A stretch of DNA of 15,631 bases from positions 1-15,631 of the forward strand of contig CAJUGL010000071.1 in the NCBI GenBank assembly GCA_910586515.1, written 5' to 3'. How positions within the stretch are numbered: the stretch's first letter is position 1; every line of letters begins with the position of its first letter. The stretch is from an uncultured Acetatifactor sp. GTDB lineage: Bacteria; Bacillota; Clostridia; Lachnospirales; Lachnospiraceae. Below the pieces are notes generated by a model. It did no database searches, was not told where the DNA came from, and saw only the letters and a program-made list of their open reading frames with translations. The position numbers and the translations under genes are program-made. Positions 1-6,607 of the stretch are shown here, one piece after another.

Positions 1-19
1 TTGTATATATTGCACGCAA

Positions 20-59
20 AAAATAGCGCCCTCGCTCTGGTAAAGTAAGGCGCTATTTT
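20..59. terminator. Long inverted repeat, possible bidirectional terminator
   Basis: The arms AAAATAGCGCC (20-30) and GGCGCTATTTT (49-59) are perfectly complementary over 11 bp around an 18-nt loop. The A-tract and T-tract flank the GC-rich core on either side, so transcripts from both directions would end in a stem followed by U residues. It probably terminates a gene lying just left of the window. The loop is long for a classical terminator, so a dispersed-repeat origin is also possible. Confidence 0.45.
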
Positions 60-121
60 GCAAATTTGCCGGCGGCTAGCTGTACTCTAGCCATTGGCTC
101 TCTTGATAAGCATACTATATC

Positions 122-204
122 CCATTCAGACAGAACCGTCAAGCAAAAAAACGGCTCTTGCAAGGTAAACGTTGCAATTTGCGCTCTGTGCAATTTTGCG
201 AGAC
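122..204. repeat. Dispersed repeat, copy inverted relative to 15502-15526
   Basis: The 25 bases at 180-204 are identical to the reverse complement of 15502-15526. Upstream, TTCAGACAG at 122-130 matches the equivalent part of the right-hand element (reverse complement of the sequence at 15548-15559), although the spacing differs (49 versus 21 nt). The matching portions suggest a degenerate copy of the same intergenic element. Between them lie near-tandem motifs of the form TGCAATTTGCG and TGCAATTTTGCG. Confidence 0.6.
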
Positions 205-207
205 ATG

Positions 208-232
208 TTTATTCCGGGATCTGCGGAATAAA
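208..232. promoter_or_regulatory. Perfect 9-bp inverted repeat, candidate operator
   Basis: TTTATTCCG (208-216) and CGGAATAAA (224-232) are perfect inverted arms with a 7-nt spacer. The repeat ends 3 nt before the -35 hexamer of the promoter at 236-264. This position suits a regulator binding site, but no regulator can be assigned from sequence. Confidence 0.35.
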
Positions 233-235
233 ATC

Positions 236-264
236 TTGCTTTTTCGGGCAGGGCATGCTATGCT
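236..264 (+). promoter_or_regulatory. Predicted sigma-A promoter for the CD3324-like gene leader
   Basis: TTGCTT (236-241) and TATGCT (259-264) are separated by exactly 17 nt. Transcription would start near 271 and produce a leader of roughly 268 nt before the coding sequence at 539. The assignment rests on hexamer matches and spacing only. Confidence 0.5.
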
Positions 265-353
265 GAAGAGGTGTTTCGGAAACGGTTTTCAGGCCGGATT
301 AGGCTGAGAGTGGGGTTTTCCCGAAGGCGGAAAATCGGAAAGGAGTCTTCTAT

Positions 354-380
354 ATGATGAGATATGTTAAGTCTGCATAG
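354..380 (+). CDS. Eight-codon upstream ORF (possible leader peptide)
   Basis: ATG at 354 is preceded by AAAGGAG (339-345) with an 8-nt gap, an ideal ribosome binding site. The frame reads MMRYVKSA and stops at TAG 378-380. It is far too short to judge by similarity. The stop codon lies inside a stem-loop (373-395), an arrangement seen in translational attenuators. It could instead be the 5' remnant of a decayed gene. Confidence 0.35.
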   Translation: MMRYVKSA

Positions 381-505
381 CACTGGCTATTGCAGGACAA
401 ACAGCGGAGCTGCATGTTTGCAGTCGGACCGTTGCAATTGAATTGTTATAGCCAATGCTTTCCTGACATTGTGGATTCACGTCGCTCAGTAACGCGGCTG
501 TGAAT
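373..505 (+). promoter_or_regulatory. Structured leader: three hairpins with interchangeable arms
   Basis: Three stems can be drawn. The first pairs CTGCATAGC (373-381) with GCTATTGCAG (386-395), with one bulge. The second pairs CTGCA (410-414) with TGCAG (419-423). The third pairs ATTCACGTCGC (475-485) with GCGGCTGTGAAT (494-505), with one bulged T and one G-U pair. CTGCA and TGCAG each occur twice, so the middle arms could pair in alternative ways. No T-run follows, so any control would act on translation or RNA stability. I could not match it to a known riboswitch class. Confidence 0.35.
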
Positions 506-538
506 GGAAATGGGAAATTGTCAATGAAGGAGGCAGAC

Positions 539-820
539 ATGGGCTATAGAAGAGCAGAAGAAATTCTGCCGGGTGAGATTATAGAATTGATACAGCAGTA
601 TGTTGACGGAGCGAGCATATATATTCCGCGGAAGCAGGAGAACAGGCAGGAATGGGGGGCCAAAACCTCCTACCGGGTGGAGCTGCAGGACAGAAACCAT
701 CTGATTTACACAGATTATCTGTCCGGTGTGTCCATGGATGAACTGGCTGAGACTTATTTTTTATCCGAAAAAAGCATACAGCGGATTATTCGACAGGAGA
801 AACTGTCGCACAGGGGCTGA
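539..820 (+). CDS. CD3324-like small helix-turn-helix protein
   Basis: This 93-residue protein resembles the small clostridial CD3324 family, related to Mor-type transcription activators, and probably binds DNA. An N-terminal segment (about residues 5-32: ILPGEIIELIQQYVDG then SIYIPRK) is typical of the family. It is followed by a basic stretch ending in W39-G40 and a C-terminal helix-turn-helix at about residues 63-86, with SEKSIQRIIRQEK as the recognition helix. I chose ATG 539 because AAGGAGG (527-533) sits 5 nt upstream; an in-frame ATG at 500 has no such site. The gene is monocistronic: it follows a long structured leader and its stop codon overlaps a terminator. Its targets are unknown. 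Family recognition is from memory of the motif pattern. Confidence 0.8.
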   Translation: MGYRRAEEILPGEIIELIQQYVDGASIYIPRKQENRQEWGAKTSYRVELQDRNHLIYTDYLSGVSMDELAETYFLSEKSIQRIIRQEKLSHRG

Positions 821-840
821 CTGAATGTCGGCTCTTTTTT
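814..840 (+). terminator. Rho-independent terminator after the CD3324-like gene
   Basis: GGGCTGAC (814-821) pairs with GTCGGCTC (827-834) over 8 bp, counting two G-U pairs, around a TGAAT loop. TTTTTT (835-840) follows directly. The stop codon at 818-820 lies within the left arm. Confidence 0.8.
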
Positions 841-950
841 ATGCGCAGGCCGTGTACAAAGTGCGGCTTATCGCACTTGTAAATTTGCCGTTAAAGCGGC
901 GCACGGGCCGCGCAGCGAGCAGGGATAAAATCGCCCCTGCTCGATTAGAT
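836..950 (+). repeat. Dispersed structured element, copy 1 (paired with 9374-9489)
   Basis: This intergenic sequence aligns along its length with 9374-9489. Shared blocks include CGCAGGCC, a GCGGCT...TCGCAC block, TTTGCCG and GCAGGGATAAA. Three stem-loops can be drawn: GTGCG/CGCAC (861-865, 872-876), GCGGC/GCCGC (896-900, 907-911), and CGAGCAGGG/CCCTGCTCG (916-924, 935-943). Copy 2 keeps weaker versions of these stems at equivalent places. Both copies start just after the terminator of a plus-strand gene. I do not recognise the element. Confidence 0.6.
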
Positions 951-984
951 AACTCATACAGTTTGCCCAAAGAAATCAGGTCCG

Positions 985-1021
985 GAAAACCTGAGTCAGG
1001 AATTTCAGCTTCCGACTCAGG
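985..1021 (-). terminator. Rho-independent terminator of the AraC-like gene
   Basis: Read on the minus strand, CCTGAGTC (1021-1014) and GACTCAGG (997-990) form an 8-bp outer stem that extends inward as GGAA/TTCC with a single unpaired base. It is followed by TTTTCC. It lies about 50 nt past the stop of the minus-strand gene ending at 1073. The stem sequence resembles the one at 9337-9370. Confidence 0.65.
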
Positions 1022-1072
1022 AAGATCAGGCAAAAGTTGCTGCTATGGTCAAAGCCAATGGCAGAGAAAGGG

Positions 1073-1606
1073 TTACTTGCGTAAAACGGGCACCCAGATT
1101 TCCCAGGCATAATTCTCATTGATTTCCCCGCTTGGGTACACATCCAGATTGGGAGCCGTTTCATCCCGTCTGTATTGGCTTGCCGGAAGCCATTCTGTCA
1201 AAATTCTGGTATAGGCCTCATCATATTTGTCATAGCCAGTCTGTCCGTAAAAGGAAAAGACAGCCCAGGTTGCAGCGGGAATGGTTTCCACAGAGAGCGT
1301 AATGCCTTCCGGTTTTGCCTCTTTGTACTCAGCGCCGATTATGGTTTTTACCTTATCGCTTCCGGGCGTACAGAAATATGCGCTGACTTGATAAAAGGGT
1401 TCTGTGTAATAACTTGGGCCAGCCTGAGACAATCGCCTCCGGCGAATATATTCCGAGACAGATATTCCTGCCATAAAGGAAAATATCCGCGAAAATTCGT
1501 AGACGGAACAGCCAACAATCCGCGAAAGCGAACTGTATTGTATCGGCTGTGTCAGGTTTTCTTCTATATATGCTATGACACGATTCATCCCATGAAGCCA
1601 GTCCAT
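1073..1606 (-). pseudogene. AraC-family regulator with GyrI-like domain, internally deleted
   Basis: The 177-codon frame begins like an AraC-type activator: MDWLHGMNRVIAYIEENL, then a first helix-turn-helix (about residues 22-45) and YIRRRRLSQA at 53-62. At residue 62 or 63 it jumps directly into the second half of a GyrI-like effector-binding domain (SYYTEPFYQVSAYF, VETIPAATWAVF, WEIWVPV at the C-terminus). Full-length proteins of this type are usually about 280-295 residues, so roughly 110 residues are missing: the second HTH and the start of the effector domain. The reading frame is kept across the join near position 1420. The start at 1606 has AAGGAGGG about 6-7 nt upstream. Without the second HTH, normal AraC DNA binding is unlikely. 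I call it a probable in-frame deletion remnant, although a residual function cannot be excluded. Confidence 0.75.
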
Positions 1607-1814
1607 ACAATCCCTCCTTCTGTTTTTTATTGTAAAGGAATGCCGTTCCTTTTTCCTTACATCTCTTGTTGGATTCGGATAGATTCAGGTAATATTTTAT
1701 CACAGGCCTGTTGCATGGGCGAGAGAATATTTCAGAAAATATATTTCAATATAAAATATACCTTGACAGGTGAGGTATATTGAGATATAGTATATTCAGA
1801 AAGGAGGAGAACAT
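1607..1814. other. Divergent intergenic region between araC-like and padR-like genes
   Basis: This 208-nt gap holds the ribosome binding site of the minus-strand AraC-like gene, a small hairpin in its 5' leader (AAAGGAA 1634-1640 with TTCCTTT 1646-1652) and the PadR promoter and operator on the right. I found no convincing minus-strand promoter and no gene. Confidence 0.5.
1756..1791 (+). promoter_or_regulatory. Promoter with overlapping operator for the PadR operon
   Basis: TTGACA (1763-1768) and TATAGT (1786-1791) are spaced by 17 nt, a near-consensus sigma-A promoter. ATATACC (1756-1762) and GGTATAT (1774-1780) form a perfect 7-bp inverted repeat that straddles the -35 box. That placement fits repression by the PadR protein encoded 24 nt downstream, and PadR regulators commonly repress their own operons. 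The operator assignment is an inference from position and symmetry. Confidence 0.7.
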
Positions 1815-2138
1815 ATGTCGATTACCTCCGATATTTTACGGGGACACACGGAAGCCATTATTTTGGCGCATCTTCTGGAGCAGGATAGTTATGGCTACCA
1901 GATCAACAAGGACATTATGAAAAAGACAGATAACCGCTGTGAGCTGAAGGAAGCCACCCTGTATTCCGCATTCCGCAGACTGGAGCAGGCGGGATACATA
2001 CGCACCTATTGGGGAGACGAGACGGTGGGCGCCCGGAGACGCTATTATTCCATTACGGAGGAGGGGCGCAGAGCCTACCAGGTTTATAAGCGGGACTGGG
2101 AAGAGGCCAAGGCAGACATTGACAGGCTGCTGAAGTAG
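1815..2138 (+). CDS. PadR-family transcriptional regulator
   Basis: This 107-residue cytosolic protein is a compact PadR-type winged-helix repressor. The family signature is clear: a first helix with ILAHLLEQDSYGYQI (about residues 16-30), a recognition helix in ATLYSAFRRLEQAGYI (47-62), and a wing with ARRRYYSITEEGRRAY (73-88). A short C-terminal dimerisation helix follows (DWEEAKADIDRLL). The length is normal for the short PadR subgroup. The start is fixed by AAGGAGG at 1801-1807, 7 nt from ATG. It is the first gene of a likely three-gene unit with a HAAS-type membrane protein and a DUF4097 protein, a recurring arrangement in Firmicutes. It probably represses the unit through the symmetric site at its promoter. 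The inducing signal is unknown. Confidence 0.92.
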   Translation: MSITSDILRGHTEAIILAHLLEQDSYGYQINKDIMKKTDNRCELKEATLYSAFRRLEQAGYIRTYWGDETVGARRRYYSITEEGRRAYQVYKRDWEEAKADIDRLLK

Positions 2139-2183
2139 CAGGGCGCGGAAGGAAATCTTTCGGGAGACCTGAAAAAGGGAAGC

Positions 2184-2209
2184 GTTCCGACAGGGCATTG
2201 AACAGTTGC
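2184..2209. repeat. GTTCAG-type hairpin repeat, decayed copy
   Basis: GTTCCG (2184-2189), loop ACAGGGCA and TTGAAC (2198-2203) correspond to the arms and loop of the intact hairpin at 15424-15455, whose loop is ACAGGGCG. AGTTGC follows where the intact copy has TGTTAC. The stem is partly disrupted. It sits between the padR-like and HAAS-like genes. Because it is short and degenerate, chance similarity remains possible. Confidence 0.35.
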
Positions 2210-2249
2210 TGAAAAAGTCTAAAGAAAGAAGAAAAGGGAGAGGAAAAGC

Positions 2250-2933
2250 ATGGAAGAGAAGATCAGACAACATATAAAGGAGCTGTTTGCGAAGGCTCCC
2301 AGAACCAGGAAGGCCATGGAGCTGAAGGAGGAAATGGCCCAGAATACCATAGAGAAGTACCAGGATCTCATTGCCGAAGGATATTCCCAGGAGGACGCCT
2401 GGCAGATGGTCATTGCATCCATAGGGGATGTGACGGAGCTGTTTCGCGAATTGGAGGAACCGGATCTGTATTTGTCTGCGGAGGATCGGAAGAAGAAAGC
2501 TCTGCTTAAGGCCCTGGCCATAGGACTCTACATTTTTGCAGGGGTGGCACTGATCGCCTGGATGTATATTTCGGAAGCATTCTTTTACAAGATACCGGAG
2601 ATAGGGCTGCTTGGTCTGATTGGGGCAGGGCTGCTGTGTATTGCGCCTACCTGTATACTGGTGTATGCAGCAAATATGTATCCGAATTACAACAAAGGGG
2701 AGATGAACATGGTGGAATCCTACCAGGAGGCCCGGCGTGCCAGAAGCAGGGAAAAGGCCCTGAAGTATTCCGTCAGCGCCATCATTTGGCTTGTGACGCT
2801 GATGCTGTATTTCATCATCAGCTTTGTGACGCTGCGCTGGGATGTTACTTGGATTGTATTTCTGATGGGAGGCTGTGCACAGGCTGTTTTATTCCTGATT
2901 CTCAGCCTGAAACAGGAGAAGAGAACGGAATAG
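2250..2933 (+). CDS. HAAS/DUF1700-like membrane protein
   Basis: This 227-residue protein has an N-terminal helical cytosolic region of the HAAS (DUF1700-like, also 'permease prefix') kind, about residues 1-75: a helical start, then EEMAQNTIEKYQDLIAEGYSQEDAWQMVIASIGD, seen here at 28-60. Four predicted membrane helices follow, at about 86-107, 117-140, 174-195 and 199-220. A charged loop at 150-171 joins the two helical pairs. Proteins of this family are typically encoded beside PadR repressors and DUF4097 proteins and are thought to pass signals between membrane and regulator; their biochemical role is not established. A GGGAGAGG site lies 6 nt before ATG 2250. Only 18 nt separate it from the next gene, so they are almost certainly co-transcribed. 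Confidence 0.8.
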   Translation: MEEKIRQHIKELFAKAPRTRKAMELKEEMAQNTIEKYQDLIAEGYSQEDAWQMVIASIGDVTELFRELEEPDLYLSAEDRKKKALLKALAIGLYIFAGVALIAWMYISEAFFYKIPEIGLLGLIGAGLLCIAPTCILVYAANMYPNYNKGEMNMVESYQEARRARSREKALKYSVSAIIWLVTLMLYFIISFVTLRWDVTWIVFLMGGCAQAVLFLILSLKQEKRTE

Positions 2934-2951
2934 ATCCGCGGAGGGTGAAAG

Positions 2952-4145
2952 ATGAGAAAGTTAAAAATCGCAAGTATTATTTTTTTCATTGGAGTGGCCA
3001 TCTGCCTGTGCGCCATTTTGTTTCTTTCTCTGGAAAGGGCAGGATGGCACACTGGAGAAGGCGACAGAGGCAGGTATCATCTGGTAATGGAGCAGGAAAT
3101 TCCCATGGAAGAGGTTCTGAACATTGACTATGGTATGACATTCAATGACGTACTGTTTTATCCTGGAGAAGGTGACAGCGTTGTGGTGCGGGAGTATTTG
3201 AATTTTGAGCCAAAGGAAAAGCAGATTTCCACCGTAGAGTGCAGGGATGGGGAAATTCTGGTGAAGGGTGTCAGCAGAAGGCGCTTTGCGTTCTTCACCT
3301 TCCACAGTTGGGATGGGTACACGGAAATTTATCTGCCTGCGGGTTTTTCCGAAGGTCTGGAGGAGCTTTCCGTAAAGACGGCAGCCGGTGATGTGCGTTC
3401 AGAAATCCCCCTTTGGGAAGCGGAGCATGTTTTCGTAAACAGTACAAGCGGGGATATTTCTTTTTCAGAGTTGAGGACTGAGGAACTGAGGGTGGTTTCC
3501 ACCAGCGGTGATATCCGGCTGGAGACTTTGGCCGGGCAGATTTCCGTGTCCACAACCAGTGGGGACATCAGCCTGGGGCAGACGGAAGGAAATGCGAAGG
3601 TTTCCTCCACAAGCGGCGAGATTCAGGTGGGGGAGGTTCAGGGAGATGTGACCGTGTCTGCCACAAGCGGGGATATTTCCATGGGAAAGATTCAGGGCGA
3701 TATAAATTTCTCCACCACCAGTGGAAATATTAGGCTTCAGGAGGGGAAGGGGCAGCTTGAAGGGGAGAGTACCTCGGGGGATGTGCGGTTGGATTTGTTG
3801 GACGGAGGATTTCAGGTGAAGAGTACCAGTGGTGAAGTGACTCTGCTGAATGGAACCGGATGGGGGAGCGTCGGCACGGTTTCCGGGGATGTGAGGGCAT
3901 ATCTGGATGAGCTTACAGGCGACTTGACAGTGTCCACCACCAGCGGGGAGGTGGAGCTTGGACTGCCGGAGTCCGCCTCTCTGACATTGGATTTCGATTC
4001 CACCAGCGGGGACTGCGATACCTTCTTTGATGAGGCGCTTCAGTTCAATAAGAGGGGAAATCAGGCCCGGGGGCAGTATGGGGGCGGGAAGAACGGGGTG
4101 AGCGTCTCTACGGTCAGCGGAGATCTGCGGATAACGGCAAGATAG
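2952..4145 (+). CDS. Membrane-anchored DUF4097 beta-repeat protein
   Basis: This 397-residue protein starts with a short basic stretch and one hydrophobic segment (about residues 6-27), either a signal anchor or an uncleaved signal peptide. The rest should lie outside the cell. From about residue 140 onward a turn motif of the form S-T-S-G-D recurs about a dozen times at intervals near 20 residues (variants NSTSGDI, SATSGDI, STVSGDL), predicting a right-handed beta-helix or beta-solenoid. This is the DUF4097 ('putative adhesin') fold pattern. The best-studied relative I know is LiaX of enterococci, which carries similar repeats and responds to membrane-active peptides; assigning the same role here is inference. 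GGAGGG lies 6 nt before the ATG. It is the last gene of the PadR unit, followed by a hairpin repeat and a new promoter. Confidence 0.85.
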   Translation: MRKLKIASIIFFIGVAICLCAILFLSLERAGWHTGEGDRGRYHLVMEQEIPMEEVLNIDYGMTFNDVLFYPGEGDSVVVREYLNFEPKEKQISTVECRDGEILVKGVSRRRFAFFTFHSWDGYTEIYLPAGFSEGLEELSVKTAAGDVRSEIPLWEAEHVFVNSTSGDISFSELRTEELRVVSTSGDIRLETLAGQISVSTTSGDISLGQTEGNAKVSSTSGEIQVGEVQGDVTVSATSGDISMGKIQGDINFSTTSGNIRLQEGKGQLEGESTSGDVRLDLLDGGFQVKSTSGEVTLLNGTGWGSVGTVSGDVRAYLDELTGDLTVSTTSGEVELGLPESASLTLDFDSTSGDCDTFFDEALQFNKRGNQARGQYGGGKNGVSVSTVSGDLRITAR

Positions 4146-4147
4146 CG

Positions 4148-4179
4148 GCAACAGCTCAGTGTCCTGTCTGAATAGCAGC
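4148..4179. repeat. GTTCAG-type hairpin repeat, decayed copy
   Basis: GCAACAGCTCAG (4148-4159), loop TGTCCTGT and CTGAATAGCAGC (4168-4179) align with the reverse complement of the intact hairpin at 15424-15455 (loop CGCCCTGT). About eleven of twelve bases match on some arm segments, but the stem itself is partly broken. It begins two bases after the stop codon of the DUF4097 gene. Confidence 0.5.
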
Positions 4180-4229
4180 GATAATGGAGAAGATTGGAAA
4201 AGAATGATGGAAAAGTGAGGGGAACCGGA

Positions 4230-4258
4230 TTGCGGGGAAGGGGTAAGGATGGTATAAT
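4230..4258 (+). promoter_or_regulatory. Predicted promoter for the helicase gene
   Basis: TTGCGG (4230-4235) and the consensus -10 box TATAAT (4253-4258) are separated by 17 nt. The helicase start codon is 74 nt further on. Nothing resembling an operator is evident. Confidence 0.6.
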
Positions 4259-4331
4259 GGGGAAAGGCAAGAGGAAGATTTAGGAAACTATTTTCTGAAA
4301 AGGGAGTAAGCGAAATACAGGAACAGAGCAG

Positions 4332-6584
4332 ATGACATACGAAGAATTTTGTGCCGGATTTCAGATCAGGCTAAATGAGCAGCAGACAGAGGCGGTACGC
4401 AGTGTGGAGGGACCGGTGCTGCTGCTTGCGGTGCCTGGAAGCGGAAAGACTACGGTGCTGATTACCAGACTGGGTTATATGATTTATTGTGCAGGGATTC
4501 TGCCGGAAGAGATTTTGACACTGACCTATACAGTGGCCGCCGCTCATGACATGGCGGCCCGTTTTCGTGCTTATTTTGGGGAGGAAATGGGCGGGCGTCT
4601 GGAGTTCCGCACCATTAACGGCGTCTGTGCCAGAATTATCCAGTATTACGGAAGGCTTATCGGAAAAAGCGCGTTTACCCTGCTGACAGATGAGAAGGTT
4701 GTGACGGCCATGCTGTCCGGCATTTATCAGAAAGTGGAGGGCGCTTATCCGGCGGGAAGTGATATCAAAAATATCCGCACCCTGATCACTTATATTAAGA
4801 ACAGTATGCTTACCGGGGAGGAAATCCGTAAGTTGGAGGAAGGCTGCGGTTTTCGGATAGGGGAAATGTACCAGAACTATTGCGGGGAGCTGCGGAGCCG
4901 GGGGATGATGGATTATGACGATCAAATGACATATGCCTATGCGATTTTGCGGAAAAGTCCGGAGACGCTGCAGTATTTTCAGAACCGGTATCCCTATCTC
5001 TGTGTGGACGAGGCCCAGGACACATCGAAGATTCAGCATGAAATCATCCGTATTCTGGCAGGAGAGCGGGATCAGCTGTTTATGGTGGGGGATGAGGATC
5101 AGAGCATTTACGGCTTCCGGGCCGCTTATCCGGAGGCGCTGCTTCGCTTCGGGCAGGACCATCCCGGGGCGAAAGTGCTGCTGATGGAGGAAAATTTCCG
5201 CTCCAATGCCAGGATTGTAGAGGCTGCAGACCGTTTTATTCAGAAAAATGTTCTTCGCCATGAAAAACATATGCGCGCGGCTCGTCCGGCAGGGGCAGAG
5301 ATTCGGGAGATAGAGTTGAAGGGCCGGAGTGTTCAGTATCGGTATCTGGTGAAAGTGGCACAGGACTGCAGAACCCAGACGGCGGTGCTGTACCGGGATA
5401 ACGAGAGCGCGCTGCCGTTGGTGGACCTGTTGGAGCGGCAGGGGATTCCCTATCGTATCCGCAGCGCTGAACTGGCTTTTTTTACCCATCGGGTGGTTCT
5501 GGACATTCAGAATATGATTCTTTTTGCGGAAAATCCCGGGGATACGGACTTATTTTTACAGGTTTATTATAAGCTCTCCACTTATATCAGCAAGGAGAAT
5601 GCGGCGCGGATCTGTGAAATCAGCAGAGAAAAGAAGCTGGGGGTACTGGAAACGGCCATCTTTCACGGGGAACTGCAGCCAAAGGTCAGGGAGAATTGCA
5701 GGGAGATCCGCTCCGGTCTGAAGGAACTCCTGAAGGATACGGCGGAGCAGGCGGTGAACCGGATTGTCCGGGAACTGGGGTATGGGGATTATCTGGAACG
5801 GGCGGGCCTGGGGGACGGCAGGCTCTTTGTGCTGCGGGCATTGGCCAGGAACGAGGAGTCTCCCCGGAGACTGGTGGAACGTCTGGGTGAGCTGCAGGAG
5901 ATCATCAAAGAGAAGAAAAACGATCCGAAGTGCAGATTTATTCTCTCAACCATTCATGCCAGCAAAGGCCTGGAATATGATACGGTCTATCTGATGGATG
6001 TGATTGACGGCATTTTTCCGGAAGGCGGTCCGGAGCAGGGGAAGCAGGCCGGGGAGAAGGGAAGGGACAGCCGCTGCCTGTCGGGTTGGGGCATTGGAGG
6101 AAAGGACACAAGAGGAAAACGGTATGGGGACAGCATGCCCGGAAGCATGAGAGCTGATGCGGACAGGGATCTGGAGGCATTTGAGGAAGAGCGCCGGCTG
6201 TTTTATGTGGGGGTGACCAGGGCTAAGGAGAGATTAATCCTTTTTACGATAAACCAAAAATCCGTATTCGGCAGGGAACTTATGCAGGGCGTAATGCCTG
6301 CATTGTCCGGACAGAGCAGGGAAGGGGCGGACATTCGGATTGGCGCCGTAAAGGCTGTACACGGGGGAGTTGGAAGGGGGAGAGATCGGAACGTTTTTTC
6401 AGGGGAAGCGTTTGCACAGTTCTGTGAGGCTCTGGGAGAGGGACTGATTGTGGTGCATAAAATGTTCGGGGAGGGCGTTGTCACTGAAATGGAGGAAAAC
6501 TGGGTGATGATTCGGTTTGGAGAGCGGGAAAGCCGATTTGAGCTGAGGACTCTATTTGTAAACAATCTCCTGAAATGGCAGTGA
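4332..6584 (+). CDS. UvrD/Rep/PcrA-like superfamily 1 DNA helicase
   Basis: This 750-residue cytosolic protein is an ATP-driven 3'-5' DNA helicase of the UvrD/PcrA type, with a likely role in DNA repair or replication. The order of SF1 motifs is complete: Q motif near LNEQQTEAV (14-22), Walker A GSGKT (36-40), motif II VDEAQD (225-230), motif III GDEDQSIYGFRAA (253-265), motif IV ENFRSN (287-292), motif V STIHASKGLEYD (539-550) and motif VI RRLFYVGVTRAKERL (621-635). The C-terminal segment 704-750 (VVHKMFGEGVV...) resembles the Tudor-like tail of PcrA that contacts RNA polymerase. Motif Ia reads TYTVAAAHDM where most relatives have TFTNKAA-like residues. About 55 Gly/Arg-rich residues (564-618) lie between motifs V and VI. 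The ribosome binding site is weak (AGGA). It may not be the housekeeping PcrA, because helicases of this size occur as paralogues. Confidence 0.9.
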   Translation: MTYEEFCAGFQIRLNEQQTEAVRSVEGPVLLLAVPGSGKTTVLITRLGYMIYCAGILPEEILTLTYTVAAAHDMAARFRAYFGEEMGGRLEFRTINGVCARIIQYYGRLIGKSAFTLLTDEKVVTAMLSGIYQKVEGAYPAGSDIKNIRTLITYIKNSMLTGEEIRKLEEGCGFRIGEMYQNYCGELRSRGMMDYDDQMTYAYAILRKSPETLQYFQNRYPYLCVDEAQDTSKIQHEIIRILAGERDQLFMVGDEDQSIYGFRAAYPEALLRFGQDHPGAKVLLMEENFRSNARIVEAADRFIQKNVLRHEKHMRAARPAGAEIREIELKGRSVQYRYLVKVAQDCRTQTAVLYRDNESALPLVDLLERQGIPYRIRSAELAFFTHRVVLDIQNMILFAENPGDTDLFLQVYYKLSTYISKENAARICEISREKKLGVLETAIFHGELQPKVRENCREIRSGLKELLKDTAEQAVNRIVRELGYGDYLERAGLGDGRLFVLRALARNEESPRRLVERLGELQEIIKEKKNDPKCRFILSTIHASKGLEYDTVYLMDVIDGIFPEGGPEQGKQAGEKGRDSRCLSGWGIGGKDTRGKRYGDSMPGSMRADADRDLEAFEEERRLFYVGVTRAKERLILFTINQKSVFGRELMQGVMPALSGQSREGADIRIGAVKAVHGGVGRGRDRNVFSGEAFAQFCEALGEGLIVVHKMFGEGVVTEMEENWVMIRFGERESRFELRTLFVNNLLKWQ

Positions 6585-6607
6585 AGACGGAATTGATCAG
6601 AAAACAT

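Larger units (their letters stand above)
1..538. other. Non-coding stretch with repeats, a promoter and a structured leader
   Basis: I see no convincing protein gene here. A 66-codon open frame at 66-266 lacks a ribosome binding site and any recognisable motif, and it crosses a dispersed repeat, so it is not called. The stretch holds a hairpin at 20-59, a dispersed repeat core at 180-204, a 9-bp inverted repeat at 208-232, a promoter at 236-264 and a leader with an upstream ORF and hairpins to 538. The separate entries below describe each. Confidence 0.6.

Noticed and set aside
66..266. 66-codon plus-strand open frame
   Set aside because: It has no ribosome binding site or recognisable motif, and it overlaps the repeat core at 180-204 and the inverted repeat at 208-232.
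286..345. Possible TPP riboswitch, because of GGCTGAGAG near 301-309
   Set aside because: The rest of the TPP consensus (ACCC...TGAACCTGAT and the closing GTAGGGA) is missing, and the downstream gene is not a thiamine gene.
2144..2249. Possible coding remnant between padR and the HAAS-like gene (basic helical translation in one frame)
   Set aside because: It is interrupted by a stop, too short, and overlaps a degenerate hairpin repeat; chance cannot be excluded.
3430..4130. DNA-level tandem repeat or CRISPR-like array
   Set aside because: The repeated ACCAGCGGGGA-like words encode the regular STSGD turns of a beta-solenoid protein in frame; the spacing and variation are those of a protein repeat.
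3465..4151. Repetitive minus-strand frame opposite the DUF4097 gene
   Set aside because: Its repeats simply mirror the STSGD-type codons of the sense gene; there is no ribosome binding site.
4371..5489. 372-codon open frame antisense to the helicase
   Set aside because: It is a shadow of the helicase gene, without start signals or domain motifs.
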